DNA from: Oscillospiraceae bacterium
Lineage (GTDB): Bacteria > Bacillota > Clostridia > Oscillospirales > Oscillospiraceae
Length of the DNA stretch: 64,000 bases
Assembly (NCBI GenBank): GCA_020025275.1
Contig: JAHHSI010000006.1
Span: 36,892-100,891, forward strand
Reading direction: 5' to 3'
In this document: positions 19,776 to 28,637 of the stretch, piece after piece
How positions within the stretch are numbered: position 1 is the first letter of the stretch
How the letters are laid out: each line of letters begins with the position of its first letter
Notes under the pieces: model-generated
Database searches by the model: none
Seen by the model: the letters and a program-made list of their open reading frames with translations, nothing else
What the model was told of the DNA's origin: nothing
Made by a program: the position numbers and the translations under genes

Positions 19776-21757
19776 ATGGTGGGACCTCCTGCCTGCAAAG
19801 TAAAGATATAAATGGGGTTCTGTCCGGTCATCAGATGATACCGGCCGGCCTTTCGATCCCGGGCCACATTCAGAGAAACCACCTCGGTTTCCGTAAAGGG
19901 CAGGGTGTGCACACAGTCGGTCAGCTCGGCGGCGGATTCCAGTGTGACAGCCGTGGCTACAATGCGTACGTGGGGATTTTTTCGCAGCAGCAGGGAGAGG
20001 ATCTCTTTCATACTGCCGGAACTGCCGCCGATGAAGGCATGGGAGGGTGCGGGCAGTTCCTCACAGGCGCGGGGGGCCGTACCGGGGACCACGGTGAGGT
20101 GGTCGGTGCCGAAGTGACGGCAGTTAGCGGCCAGAAGCGCCAAAGCATCCGGCCGTTTTTCAACAGCGTAGACTTGACCGTCATATGCTTGCAGGGCCAT
20201 CTCGATGGCCACGGAGCCGGTGCCTGCGCCGACGTCCCAGCAGATGCTGTCCGCACACAGCTGCAGCTTGGAAAGGCAGACGGCACGGACCTCGCTCTTG
20301 GTCATGGGGACGACCCGGTCTTGGTCGGCATTTCGCTCAAAGACCTCATCCGGCAGACCATGGGTGACGATGCAGCGGGCGCAGGGGTTCTCGATCAAAG
20401 CCACGCTCAACGGCCGGAAAGTGCGCTGGGACAGCTCCTCGGCGGTGCCTACGGTAATGGTTTCTTCCGGATAGCTGAGCTGTTCGCCGACGCTTACGGT
20501 GACTGCGCCAAGCCCGGCCTCGGTCAGCCGGCGGCACAGTGTACCCATGCCATTCTCGCCGCCGGTCAGAGTGAAGATGCGCCTGTGGCGGCGGACATCG
20601 GCTGCCAAGTCATGGGTCCGCCCGTGGAGGCTCACCGGAACAACGTCCTCGTAAGAGGTGCCCAGCTGGGCACACAGATAGACCAGCGAGCTGATCCCCG
20701 GCAGGATGGTGACCTCGCAGTCGGACAGCAAGGGCAGCAGCTTTTTGGTTCCGCTGAAAAAGCCCACGTCACCGGACATCAGGATGGTAAATTTTTGGTA
20801 CTGGGGATGTTGGTGGATGTAGGCGGAAATCGCCTCGGGCGCAATGGCCTCCACCGTGTGGGAGGACGGCTCCGCCGCCTGCAGCATCCGGGCCGCTCCC
20901 AGCAGACAATCCGCCTGGTGTATGGCGTGAAGGACATCGCCGGTCATGGTTTCCCGCCGGCCCGGGCCGATCCCAGCAATGGTGACCGTCGGCTTTCGTC
21001 GAAAGCCGAAACGCTCACACAGCAAGGCGATGAGCTCACTGTCGGACAGGCCCTGCCGCTGCGGCGGCTTGCCGATGACCACCAGCTGCGCACCGACGGT
21101 GCGGGCTGCGGCGATTTTTTGCGTAAAGCCGCCGGCGGTGCCCGATTCCTTGGTGACCATGTAGCGGGCTGCCACCGAGCGCAGCATAGCGGTGTTCATC
21201 TCCTGAGAAAAGGGCCCTTGCATGGCGAGGATGTGGGACGGCGGCAGCTGGGCCGCCTGACACAGGCGCAGTGATTCCTCCATCGGGAGCACACGGGCGT
21301 AGACCCGCTGGGCAAAGCCGCTGATCCCCGCATAGGATGCCAGCTCCTTGCTGCCGGTGGTTAGAAGGATGTTCCCGTCCGTGGTGTTGAGGTAGTCCAC
21401 GGCCGCTGCAATATCGGCCACGAACACGGCATCCTGGGGCGAGCCGGTCTCCGTCCGCAGCAGCCGCAGGTATTCCGTGCCGGTCTTGGCACAGGCGGAG
21501 GCGATATTTTCCGTCACCAGAGGGGCGTAGGGGTGTGTGGCGTCCACCACAAGATGGAACTGCCGGGTGCGGAACAAGGCCGCCATTTCCTCCTGCGTCA
21601 AGCGGGCGGCGGAGACAGTCAGATGCTCGGATGCCGGGAGAAGGGTCTCGCCGTATTCCGTGGCGACACAGGCAGTGACATCCACCGGCTGGGTGATCAG
21701 AAACTCGATCAGCTCCCGGCCCTCCGTGGTTCCTGCAAAGACACAAATTTTATACAT
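19772..21757 (-). CDS. cbiJET: Triple fusion CbiJ-CbiE-CbiT
   Basis: A 661-residue protein that appears to do three steps of the corrin ring pathway. Residues 1 to about 250 are precorrin-6A/cobalt-precorrin-6A reductase (CbiJ), opening with FAGTTEGREL and holding the DATHPYA motif. Residues about 254-460 are the C5-methyltransferase CbiE, opening with IAGIGPG and holding MSGDVGFFSG. Residues about 468-655 are the C15-methyltransferase/decarboxylase CbiT, with the SAM site DVGAGTGSVAIE. CbiE-CbiT fusions are common (CobL type), whereas adding CbiJ in one chain is less usual. The gene overlaps neighbours at both ends. Confidence 0.93.
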   Translation of the reverse strand: MYKICVFAGTTEGRELIEFLITQPVDVTACVATEYGETLLPASEHLTVSAARLTQEEMAALFRTRQFHLVVDATHPYAPLVTENIASACAKTGTEYLRLLRTETGSPQDAVFVADIAAAVDYLNTTDGNILLTTGSKELASYAGISGFAQRVYARVLPMEESLRLCQAAQLPPSHILAMQGPFSQEMNTAMLRSVAARYMVTKESGTAGGFTQKIAAARTVGAQLVVIGKPPQRQGLSDSELIALLCERFGFRRKPTVTIAGIGPGRRETMTGDVLHAIHQADCLLGAARMLQAAEPSSHTVEAIAPEAISAYIHQHPQYQKFTILMSGDVGFFSGTKKLLPLLSDCEVTILPGISSLVYLCAQLGTSYEDVVPVSLHGRTHDLAADVRRHRRIFTLTGGENGMGTLCRRLTEAGLGAVTVSVGEQLSYPEETITVGTAEELSQRTFRPLSVALIENPCARCIVTHGLPDEVFERNADQDRVVPMTKSEVRAVCLSKLQLCADSICWDVGAGTGSVAIEMALQAYDGQVYAVEKRPDALALLAANCRHFGTDHLTVVPGTAPRACEELPAPSHAFIGGSSGSMKEILSLLLRKNPHVRIVATAVTLESAAELTDCVHTLPFTETEVVSLNVARDRKAGRYHLMTGQNPIYIFTLQAGGPTI

Positions 21758-22481
21758 CCCGGTATCCTCGGGGCGTTACCAGACGGTCGCCGATCGTCCG
21801 GGTCATAGCGTTGCCGATAAAGACGGTGCTGAACATATCCACCGGCAGCGTCCGCAGCTGGCCGAGGGTGGTCAGCTGATAGCTTTCCCCCTCGCGGCCG
21901 ATCTGGCGGGCCACGCCGCAGGGGCGGTCCTCCGGCAGCGTCCGCAGCAGAATATCACAGGCGTGGCGCAGATGATCGGGCCGGCCGCGGCTGGCGGGAT
22001 TATAGAGCACCAAGGAGAGATCCGCCTTGGCGGCCCCCTCCAGACGGGCCTCGATTTTCTCCCAGCTGGTCAGACGGTCGCTGAGGCTGATCACGGCGAA
22101 ATCGTGGGTCAGCGGAGCCCCCAACAGCGCACCGCCGCTGCAGGCCGCCGTCAGACCGGGAACCACTTCGATTTCCGGTTCCCGGCTTTCGCCACGGAGC
22201 TCGTAGAGCAGGGCGGCCATGCCATAGATGCCGCTGTCACCGGAGCAGACCATGGCCACCGTTTTCCCACTGCGGGCTTCGTCCAACGCCATCTGGCAGC
22301 GCAGCGTCTCTTTGGTCATGGGGGTAGTCAGAAACTCCTTGCCGGGGTACTGTTCCCGCACCAGATCCACATACACATGGTAGCCTACGATCACATCGCA
22401 GCCGGCCAGTGCCCGGTCGGCCCGCACGGTCATGTTTTCATAATTTCCGGGGCCGATGCCCACAACGATCAACTTACCCAA
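21750..22481 (-). CDS. cbiH: Cobalt-precorrin-3B C17-methyltransferase
   Basis: A SAM-dependent tetrapyrrole methylase that contracts the ring at this step. The 243-residue protein opens with the family motif VVGIGPG and has MVCSGDSGIYGMAALLYE and ISLSDRLTSWE blocks typical of CbiH/CobJ. I chose TTG at 22481, which is six bases after GGAGG; the upstream ATG at 22547 would place 22 extra residues in a shadow of cbiG. The TTG start overlaps the end of cbiG by eight bases, indicating coupled translation. Confidence 0.92.
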   Translation of the reverse strand: MGKLIVVGIGPGNYENMTVRADRALAGCDVIVGYHVYVDLVREQYPGKEFLTTPMTKETLRCQMALDEARSGKTVAMVCSGDSGIYGMAALLYELRGESREPEIEVVPGLTAACSGGALLGAPLTHDFAVISLSDRLTSWEKIEARLEGAAKADLSLVLYNPASRGRPDHLRHACDILLRTLPEDRPCGVARQIGREGESYQLTTLGQLRTLPVDMFSTVFIGNAMTRTIGDRLVTPRGYRDV

Positions 22482-23493
22482 ATTGTACCTCCAAATCTTC
22501 TGCCGCCAAGGCAACGGTGACCCCGTTGCGGGCGGACTTTCGCACAAGGAATCGATCTGCCCCCATCAAGGCGGCACGCTCACACACGTTATCCACTCCG
22601 GTCACACGGCTGACAAAAGGCGAGGGCGTAAATTCCCCCGGCAGGCGGGACAGCTCCTCGGCCGAGTAAAAGGTGAGGGGCCACGACTGTTCCTGACAAA
22701 ACTGTAAAAGGCCTGCCTCTTCTTGCTTTAAATCGATGGATGCCGCACATTTAACGGCGCGGCGATCCAGATGATGCTGCTCGAACACCGCCTCCACGGC
22801 CTCGGCGATGGCGGCGGCGGTGGTTCCGCGGCGGCAGCCGATGCCGATGTGCAGGATGCGGGGCACGAGACGCAGTGTTTCGGTGAAGGGTTCCTTTTCT
22901 TCCACGGTGAGACAGATGCCGATGTCTCCTGACGTTCCCGCTACGACACCGGCGGGATAGGCAGAACGCACCGGAAAATCACTCATCATAGGGACATCCC
23001 GCTCCAAAATGGCTGCGGATACGGCCTTGGCGGCAGCCATACTGCTGAGGGAAAAGCCGTTGCGGGCGGCCCAAGCGTCCACGGAAAATTTTTGATGGAT
23101 GTCGGTGGCTGTCGTCACTACGGCCGTGGCGCCCATATGGGCGGCCAAGCTGGCGGCCAGCGCATTGGCGCCACCGATATGACCCGAGAGCAGAGGGATC
23201 ACGTAGGTCCCCTGCTCGTCTATGACCAATACCGCAGGATCCGTTTTTTTGTCACGGACATGGGGGGCGATGGCCCGGACGGCGATGCCGCAGGAGCCGA
23301 CAAAGAGCAGGGCATCCCATCGGGCAAAAGCGTCACCGTAAAAAGCGCCGGACGGCTGCGGGATGGGAGTGAATCCGGACCCGGCAAGCCGGGCAGGTGC
23401 GTAGGCGCATACTTCATCGCCGGAAAAAAAGGTCCGCACGGCTTCTGCGGTGGCACAGCCCTGTCGACTGTAGGCGAAAAGACCCACGGTCAT
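22474..23493 (-). CDS. cbiG: Cobalt-precorrin-5A hydrolase
   Basis: CbiG opens the delta-lactone of cobalt-precorrin-5A and releases acetaldehyde. The 339-residue protein has the N-terminal domain with FVGSCGIAVRAIAPHV and LLSGHIGGANALA, and the C-terminal CobE/CbiG domain starting IGIGCRRGTTAAAI. Length and order agree with the family. It overlaps cbiF by four bases and cbiH by eight. Confidence 0.94.
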   Translation of the reverse strand: MTVGLFAYSRQGCATAEAVRTFFSGDEVCAYAPARLAGSGFTPIPQPSGAFYGDAFARWDALLFVGSCGIAVRAIAPHVRDKKTDPAVLVIDEQGTYVIPLLSGHIGGANALAASLAAHMGATAVVTTATDIHQKFSVDAWAARNGFSLSSMAAAKAVSAAILERDVPMMSDFPVRSAYPAGVVAGTSGDIGICLTVEEKEPFTETLRLVPRILHIGIGCRRGTTAAAIAEAVEAVFEQHHLDRRAVKCAASIDLKQEEAGLLQFCQEQSWPLTFYSAEELSRLPGEFTPSPFVSRVTGVDNVCERAALMGADRFLVRKSARNGVTVALAAEDLEVQFG

Positions 23494-24245
23494 TGTGTTG
23501 CCTCCCGAAATTCCGTGCTGAAGCCGGGATGGTAGAGGAGAGAGCGGGCATAGTCGTCGCCCATGCAGTTGCCCACAATGATCAACGATGTTTTTGTGAG
23601 ATGGTTTTCCGTCACGGTGGTATGCAGTGTATCCACCGTGCAGCGGAAGATCTTCTCGTCAGGCCAAGTGGCCTTATAGACCACTGCCACCGGTGTGGAG
23701 CCGGGATAGCCGCCGGACAGCAGCTCTTCTTGCAGCTGCGCCGTCAGCGAGGTGCTGAGAAAGAGGACCATGGTCGCCTGATGGGCGGCCAGAGAGGGGA
23801 TGTCCTGTCCTTGCGGCACGGGCGTACGGCCGGCCGTGCGGGTGATGATCACGGTCTGGCTCACGTCAGGGAGAGTATATTCCGTCTTTAAAGCTGCCGC
23901 AGCGCCGCAGAAGGAGCTGACACCGGGACACACGTCATAGGCGATGCCCCGTGCGTCCAGTGCGTCAAATTGTTCCCGCACGGCGCCGTAAATGCTGGAG
24001 TCACCGGTGTGCAGGCGCACGGTGGTTTTTCCGGCTGCCTCGGCACGCTGGATCACATCCATCACCTGCTCCAACGTCATTTTTGCACTGTCGTGGATGG
24101 CGCAGGCGGGAGAGGTATAGTGCAGGAGATCCGGGTTGACCAGAGAACCGGCGTAGATGACCACGTCGGCCTCCTGCAAGAGCTTGGCACCACGCACGGT
24201 GATCAGGTCAACTGCGCCGCTGCCGGCGCCTACGAAGTGTACCAT
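23490..24245 (-). CDS. cbiF: Cobalt-precorrin-4 C11-methyltransferase
   Basis: A SAM-dependent methylase acting on cobalt-precorrin-4. The 251-residue protein begins VHFVGAGSGAVDLIT, then has YAGSLVN, LHTGDSSIYGA and PGVSSFCGAAAAL motifs typical of CbiF/CobM. It sits four bases after cbiD and overlaps cbiG, within the continuous operon. Confidence 0.95.
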   Translation of the reverse strand: MVHFVGAGSGAVDLITVRGAKLLQEADVVIYAGSLVNPDLLHYTSPACAIHDSAKMTLEQVMDVIQRAEAAGKTTVRLHTGDSSIYGAVREQFDALDARGIAYDVCPGVSSFCGAAAALKTEYTLPDVSQTVIITRTAGRTPVPQGQDIPSLAAHQATMVLFLSTSLTAQLQEELLSGGYPGSTPVAVVYKATWPDEKIFRCTVDTLHTTVTENHLTKTSLIIVGNCMGDDYARSLLYHPGFSTEFREATQ

Positions 24246-24249
24246 AAAA

Positions 24250-25380
24250 TTATCCCTCCAAGATATTGTTCAAAAGCTCGTCGGCGTCCGGTGTTTTGCC
24301 CACGATGCCGTATTCCTTTGAAAAGAGGATCGCACCGGTTTGCAGCTGATCGCCGCCCCGATGCTGCAGATGGCGGCCCACGCACTGGGTGACACGCAGC
24401 AGCGTCTCCTCATAAAGCCCGGCCTCCGCCAGAATACGCAGTGCGTCATCACAGGTGACGCAGGTGAGGAGTTCCCGGATCTTGTCCGCAGGGACCCCGG
24501 CGGCACCGGCGTGGGCGGCCAAGATCTCCATGCGGCAGTCACCGTATTTGGAATGGGTGTTGAGCATACCGCCGGCAATCTTCACCAGCTTTCCGATGTG
24601 GCCGATCAGGAGGGCTCCTTTGAAGCCCAGATCATTGCAGAGGTCCAGTCCGTCACCGATAAAATTGGAAACCTGCACCGCCGTGCCGCCGTCGATGCCC
24701 ATGCGCAAACGGGTGAAATCCGCCCCATAGTTGCCGGGAGTCAGAAGAACGTAGTCTGCGCCGCTTTCTTTTCTCTGCCGCAGCTCCACCCGTATGGTAT
24801 CGATCAGCGCTTTTTCACTCATGGGCTCCACGATCCCGGTGGTTCCCAGAATAGAGATGCCACCTGTGATCCCCAACCGGGGATTGAACGTTTTGCGAGC
24901 CAGACGCTCGCCTTCGGGCGCAGAAATGATAACGGACAGACCACCGTGGTAGTCGGTCAGGCGGCAGATCTCCTCCACGTTCTCCCGAATCATCTGCCGA
25001 GGGACGGAGTTGATGGCTGCATTGCCCATGGGCTGATCCAAGCCACGTTTGGTGACACGGCCGATGCCTTGTCCACCGTCGATGCAGATGCCGGGGTGGT
25101 CGGTTTTGGTCACGGTGGCAAAGATCAGCGTCCCCTTGGTCACGTCCGGGTCATCGCCCCCGTCTTTCTCGATGGCGCAGGCGACTTGCGTCTCGTCCAT
25201 ACGGATTTCCAAGACCGGCAGCTGCAGTGAGATCCCCTTGGGAGTGAGCAGAGCGATCTGCTCCTGCCGTTTCCCGGTCAGCAGCATCCATGCGGCGGCC
25301 TTGGCTGCTGCGGCGGCACAGGAACCGGTGGTATAGCCCATACGCAGGCGCTTTCCATTTTTGACAATGAATTCATCCAT
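24250..25380 (-). CDS. cbiD: Cobalt-precorrin-5B C1-methyltransferase
   Basis: CbiD methylates C1 of the corrin ring in the anaerobic pathway. The 376-residue protein has the conserved RMGYTTGSCAAAAAKAA start and the DGGQGIGRVTKRGLDQPMGNAAIN block. ATG at 25380 is chosen because it begins the family N-terminus; 32 upstream in-frame codons lie inside cbiC. Presence of cbiD and cbiG marks the oxygen-independent route. Confidence 0.95.
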   Translation of the reverse strand: MDEFIVKNGKRLRMGYTTGSCAAAAAKAAAWMLLTGKRQEQIALLTPKGISLQLPVLEIRMDETQVACAIEKDGGDDPDVTKGTLIFATVTKTDHPGICIDGGQGIGRVTKRGLDQPMGNAAINSVPRQMIRENVEEICRLTDYHGGLSVIISAPEGERLARKTFNPRLGITGGISILGTTGIVEPMSEKALIDTIRVELRQRKESGADYVLLTPGNYGADFTRLRMGIDGGTAVQVSNFIGDGLDLCNDLGFKGALLIGHIGKLVKIAGGMLNTHSKYGDCRMEILAAHAGAAGVPADKIRELLTCVTCDDALRILAEAGLYEETLLRVTQCVGRHLQHRGGDQLQTGAILFSKEYGIVGKTPDADELLNNILEG

Positions 25381-25384
25381 GGCT

Positions 25385-26008
25385 TCACCGCATGATCTGA
25401 TAGAGCAAGGCGTTGCAGATGGCGGCCGCCACATTGCTGCCGCCCTTCCGACCGCGGGCCACGATGTGGGGGACATGGGAGGTGAGGATAAGCTCCTTGC
25501 TCTCCACCACGTTCACAAAGCCCACGGGAACCCCGATGATGAGGGCCGGGCGCAGGCGGCCGGCCTCGATCTGCTCATGGAGAGATACCAGCGCCGTGGG
25601 GGCGTTGCCGATGGCAAAGATGCACGATTTAGGCAGACGGGCGGCGCGCTCCATGGATACGATGGCCCGGGTGATGCCGCGCGCCTTGGCCTCCTCGGCC
25701 ACGTCAGGATCGGACATGAAGCAGTGGACCTCGCCGCCCAGTTTCCCCAGAATGGTTTTGTTGATGCCGGCCTTGGCCATCTGGGTATCCGTCACGATGT
25801 CGCAGCCGTCTTTGAGCGCTGCGATCCCCTTCTGCACGGCGTGGGGAGAAAAGACCAAGTGATCGGCGTAGTCGAAATCAGCGGTGGTGTGGATGGCCCG
25901 TTTGATGACCAGTTCGTTTTCAGGGTCCAGAGTGCGATCACCCAACAGCTCCGTGATGATCTGAAAGCTGCGTTTTTCAATATCCATGGGTTTGATTTGT
26001 TCAAGCAT
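25385..26008 (-). CDS. cbiC: Cobalt-precorrin-8 methylmutase
   Basis: It moves a methyl group from C11 to C12 to give cobyrinic acid. The 207-residue protein carries MDIEKRSFQIITELLGD at its N-terminus, the VKRAIHTTADFDYADHL stretch with the catalytic His, and GVPVGFVNVVESKE near the C-terminus. It overlaps cbiA by eight bases. An alternative start at the internal Met before DIEKRSF is possible, since AAGGA is rather far from 26008. Confidence 0.95.
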   Translation of the reverse strand: MLEQIKPMDIEKRSFQIITELLGDRTLDPENELVIKRAIHTTADFDYADHLVFSPHAVQKGIAALKDGCDIVTDTQMAKAGINKTILGKLGGEVHCFMSDPDVAEEAKARGITRAIVSMERAARLPKSCIFAIGNAPTALVSLHEQIEAGRLRPALIIGVPVGFVNVVESKELILTSHVPHIVARGRKGGSNVAAAICNALLYQIMR

Positions 26009-27362
26009 GATGCTTCAATTCCTTTCGGCAGGCGTTGTAGAAATGAACGGCAAACTGGGGATTGGCATAAAAATGGAAGTGAGGAAAGCCGGCATAAAGT
26101 GTCTTGGTGGACACAACGCAGTCCCAGGCTTTGCCGGAGGCTTTCCGTGCGGTGAAGGAGCCGCCGGTTTCGGTACAGTCCCAGTGGTGGAACTCGTGGC
26201 CGGCAATGGAGGCACCTGCAGGGCACAGGAGACTATCCTCCTTAGCTGTCAGCGTGACATAGCCGAAGCGGGCCAGCTTGCCGGTGTCAAAACTGCGGCC
26301 CGGAAGAAACCCTACCATAGGGGCATCACCGATGGCGGCCCCCAGATACATAAAGCCGCCGCACTCGGCAATACAGGGCAGGCCTGCGTGCAGAGCCGTG
26401 TTGATGGAAGCACGCATGGTATGGTTTTCACTGAGCTGTTGGGCGTACAGCTCCGGATAGCCGCCGCCGAGATAGAGCCCCTGTATATTTTCCGGGAGAG
26501 CGGGATCCTGCAGGGGGCTGAAGGGAACCAGAACGGCGCCCATTTCCTCCAGTGCCTGTAGGCTGTCCTCATAGTAAAAGCAAAAGGCGGGGTCCCGAGC
26601 CACGGCAATGCGGACCGCTTCCGGCTGTTGCGGAAGAAAGACCGGTGTGCAGCGGACCGGCGGGGCGCTTTGACTCAGGGACAGCAGGTCATCCAAGGCA
26701 ATGGTGCTTTCGGCCATGGCGGCCAGCTGCTGCATTTTTTCACGCAGATCCGTCACCTCAGCCGCTGTGACAAGCCCCAGATGACGGCTCTCCAGTGCGC
26801 AGGCGGGCATGGCGGGCAGGTAGCCCAGCGGCCGAAGCTGCCCGTGGAAATGGCGGACGATTTCCTGTGCCAGAATCGGGTAAGTCATGGCGGTGCAGCG
26901 ATTGAGGATGACGCCGCAGATCTGATGATCGGGGTAGAGGGTGAGAAAGCCTTGCAGCGTGGCGAGAAGCGACAAAGAGGCGCCCTTGGCATCCACCACC
27001 AGAACGACCGGACTATCTACGGACGTGGCTACCTCATAGGAACTGGCCCTCGTGGAGGTCAGACCCATGCCGTCATAATAGCCCATGACGCCCTCGATGA
27101 TGCTGACGTCGCACCCGGCGGCATTTTTGGTCAGCAGATAGCGCAGGGTGTTTTCGTCAAAGAAAAAGAGGTCCAAATTGGCGCTTTTGGCCCCGATGAT
27201 GCGGCTGTGAAACATGGGGTCGATATAATCCGGACCGCACTTGAATGCGCCCACGTTCAGCTTTCGATTGATCAGCGCCTGCAAAATGGCACAGGTGACG
27301 GTGGTTTTTCCGCAGCCACTGTTGGTTCCGGCAATGAGGATGCGGGGGATCATCGTTTCCAT
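26001..27362 (-). CDS. cbiA: Cobyrinic acid a,c-diamide synthase
   Basis: A glutamine-dependent amidase of the a and c carboxylates. The 453-residue protein has an N-terminal dethiobiotin-synthetase-like domain with P-loop AGTNSGCGKTTVT, KCGPDYIDPMFH and EGVMGYYDGM, and a C-terminal glutaminase domain with the nucleophile in IAECGGFMYLG. ATG at 27362 follows AGGAG by eight bases; the longer open frame runs into the riboswitch and is not coding. It is the first gene of the ten-gene operon. Confidence 0.95.
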   Translation of the reverse strand: METMIPRILIAGTNSGCGKTTVTCAILQALINRKLNVGAFKCGPDYIDPMFHSRIIGAKSANLDLFFFDENTLRYLLTKNAAGCDVSIIEGVMGYYDGMGLTSTRASSYEVATSVDSPVVLVVDAKGASLSLLATLQGFLTLYPDHQICGVILNRCTAMTYPILAQEIVRHFHGQLRPLGYLPAMPACALESRHLGLVTAAEVTDLREKMQQLAAMAESTIALDDLLSLSQSAPPVRCTPVFLPQQPEAVRIAVARDPAFCFYYEDSLQALEEMGAVLVPFSPLQDPALPENIQGLYLGGGYPELYAQQLSENHTMRASINTALHAGLPCIAECGGFMYLGAAIGDAPMVGFLPGRSFDTGKLARFGYVTLTAKEDSLLCPAGASIAGHEFHHWDCTETGGSFTARKASGKAWDCVVSTKTLYAGFPHFHFYANPQFAVHFYNACRKELKHHA

Positions 27363-27381
27363 GGCTTGTTCTCCTATAAAC

Positions 27382-27417
27382 AAAAAAGCTGCGACAGCGC
27401 AAGCGCTGTCGCAGCCG
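27382..27417 (-). terminator. Riboswitch terminator ahead of cbiA
   Basis: On the minus strand GCTGCGACAGCGC folds back on GCGCTGTCGCAGC and is followed by TTTTTTG. It lies between the cobalamin aptamer and cbiA, so ligand binding most likely leads to termination here. The bases just before it match those before the terminator at 33988. Confidence 0.85.
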
Positions 27418-27467
27418 ATTTTCTGCAACAAAACTCCGGACTTTTCTCGTAAGGCAGGAGGGAAATG

Positions 27468-27658
27468 ATTCAAGCAGGTCTTCTGACTCGTGTATCCGAA
27501 ACGATGATCTCCGGACCTCTGTTCAGCCTTCCCGGTCTCCCAGTGACTGATTTTCATCAACGAACAGAGTTTCACACATACAGCGGCGGTTCCGTTCGGG
27601 ATTCTCACCCGATTCACTATTCTTTTTGCCTCCTGAACAGAGGACAAAACACTTGAAT
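27468..27658 (-). ncRNA. Cobalamin riboswitch controlling the cbi operon
   Basis: The closing stem pairs ATTCAAG (from 27658) with CTTGAAT (to 27468). Inside are the conserved features of the class: GGTGAGAATCCCGAACGG, an ACCGCCGCTGTA-type core (B12 box region) and AGTCAGAAGACCTGCTTG at the 3' end. It lies between a consensus promoter and a terminator, so it should repress the operon when adenosylcobalamin is plentiful. Confidence 0.95.
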
Positions 27659-27668
27659 ATGCCTATAT

Positions 27669-27697
27669 ATTGTAGTATCAAACAATCTTTCTGTCAA
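27669..27697 (-). promoter_or_regulatory. Sigma-A promoter of the cbi operon
   Basis: On the minus strand TTGACA (27697-27692) and TACAAT (27674-27669) are 17 bases apart. Transcription would begin just upstream of the aptamer. Confidence 0.85.
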
Positions 27698-27897
27698 CTC
27701 TTTTCCCCGGAGGTCCAGGGACGCCGCCTGCAGGGAACGGTGAAAATTTCGCGTGGGTCTCTTTTCGTTATCCGGAAAATCTGGTAAGATACTGGTCAGA
27801 TGCAAGAGATTATTTGGTGCGATGACGCGGGGGGATCCGGCGGACGATACGGAGAAAAACCGATCATCGGCACAACATCTACGAGAGGAGCGGTGAC

Positions 27898-28584
27898 ATG
27901 GGGAAGGGAACACTGTACGGGCTGGGGGTAGGCCCCGGCGATCCGGAGCTGCTGACGCTCAAAGCGGTGCGGCTATTAGCGCAGGCCGACGTCGTTGCCG
28001 TGCCGGACAAGGGGACCGGCGAGAAAACGGCGCTGCAAATTGTGAAGCAGTATGTGGAGGGGAAGGAGCTGCTGTACTGCCCGATGCCCATGCTGCGGGA
28101 CAGCACTTTGTGGGATCGGCACCACGAGGAGATCGCCGATCGGATCTGTGCCTTGCTGCAGGAGGGAAAGACGGTTGCCTTCATCACCTTGGGCGATCCC
28201 AGCATCTATTCAACCTACATCTATGTCCATAAAAAGGTGGTGGCCCGCGGCTATGCGGCGGAACTGGTGCCCGGAGTCCCCTCTTTTTGTGCCGCGGCGG
28301 CGGCACTGGGGGAGTCGTTGTGTGAAAAAACGCAGCGGCTGGTGATCGTGCCCGCCAGCGGCGATTTTGACGATGCGCTGGCCGTCAAGGGGAACAAGGT
28401 CTTTATGAAAGCCGGAAGCAGTGTACGACGGCTGCAAGAGCAGCTGCGGGAGTCCGGTCTGCTGGATCGGGCCTCCATGGTGGAGAACTGCGGCATGGCA
28501 ACGGAGCGCATCTGGCCGGAGTTTTCCGAGGTGAAAGAAGCAGGGGGCTATTTCTCCATCGTGATCGTCAAGGAGCCTTCATAA
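27898..28584 (+). CDS. cbiL: Cobalt-precorrin-2 C20-methyltransferase
   Basis: A SAM-dependent methylase that enters the corrin-specific branch. The 228-residue protein opens with YGLGVGPGDPELLTLKAV and has TLGDPSIYSTY and PGVPSFCAAAAALG blocks. ATG at 27898 follows GAGAGGAG. It is divergent from the rest of the operon and lacks a riboswitch of its own; a TAAGAT at 27785 is a possible -10 without a good -35. It supplies the only ring methylase absent from the minus-strand operon. Confidence 0.94.
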   Translation: MGKGTLYGLGVGPGDPELLTLKAVRLLAQADVVAVPDKGTGEKTALQIVKQYVEGKELLYCPMPMLRDSTLWDRHHEEIADRICALLQEGKTVAFITLGDPSIYSTYIYVHKKVVARGYAAELVPGVPSFCAAAAALGESLCEKTQRLVIVPASGDFDDALAVKGNKVFMKAGSSVRRLQEQLRESGLLDRASMVENCGMATERIWPEFSEVKEAGGYFSIVIVKEPS

Positions 28585-28591
28585 AGTCAAG

Positions 28592-28637
28592 AAAACGCTG
28601 TACCGACTGAGGGGCGAGGTCGGTACAGCGTTTTTTT
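28592..28637. terminator. Bidirectional terminator after cbiL and btuD
   Basis: CGCTGTACCGAC pairs with GTCGGTACAGCG, with TTTTTTT on the plus side and a shorter T-run on the minus side. It serves convergent cbiL and the minus-strand importer operon, whose last stop codon touches its edge. Confidence 0.85.

Noticed and set aside
27417..27647. N-terminal extension of CbiA
   Set aside because: The open frame passes through the riboswitch and its terminator. The ribosome-binding site and family N-terminus place the start at 27362.
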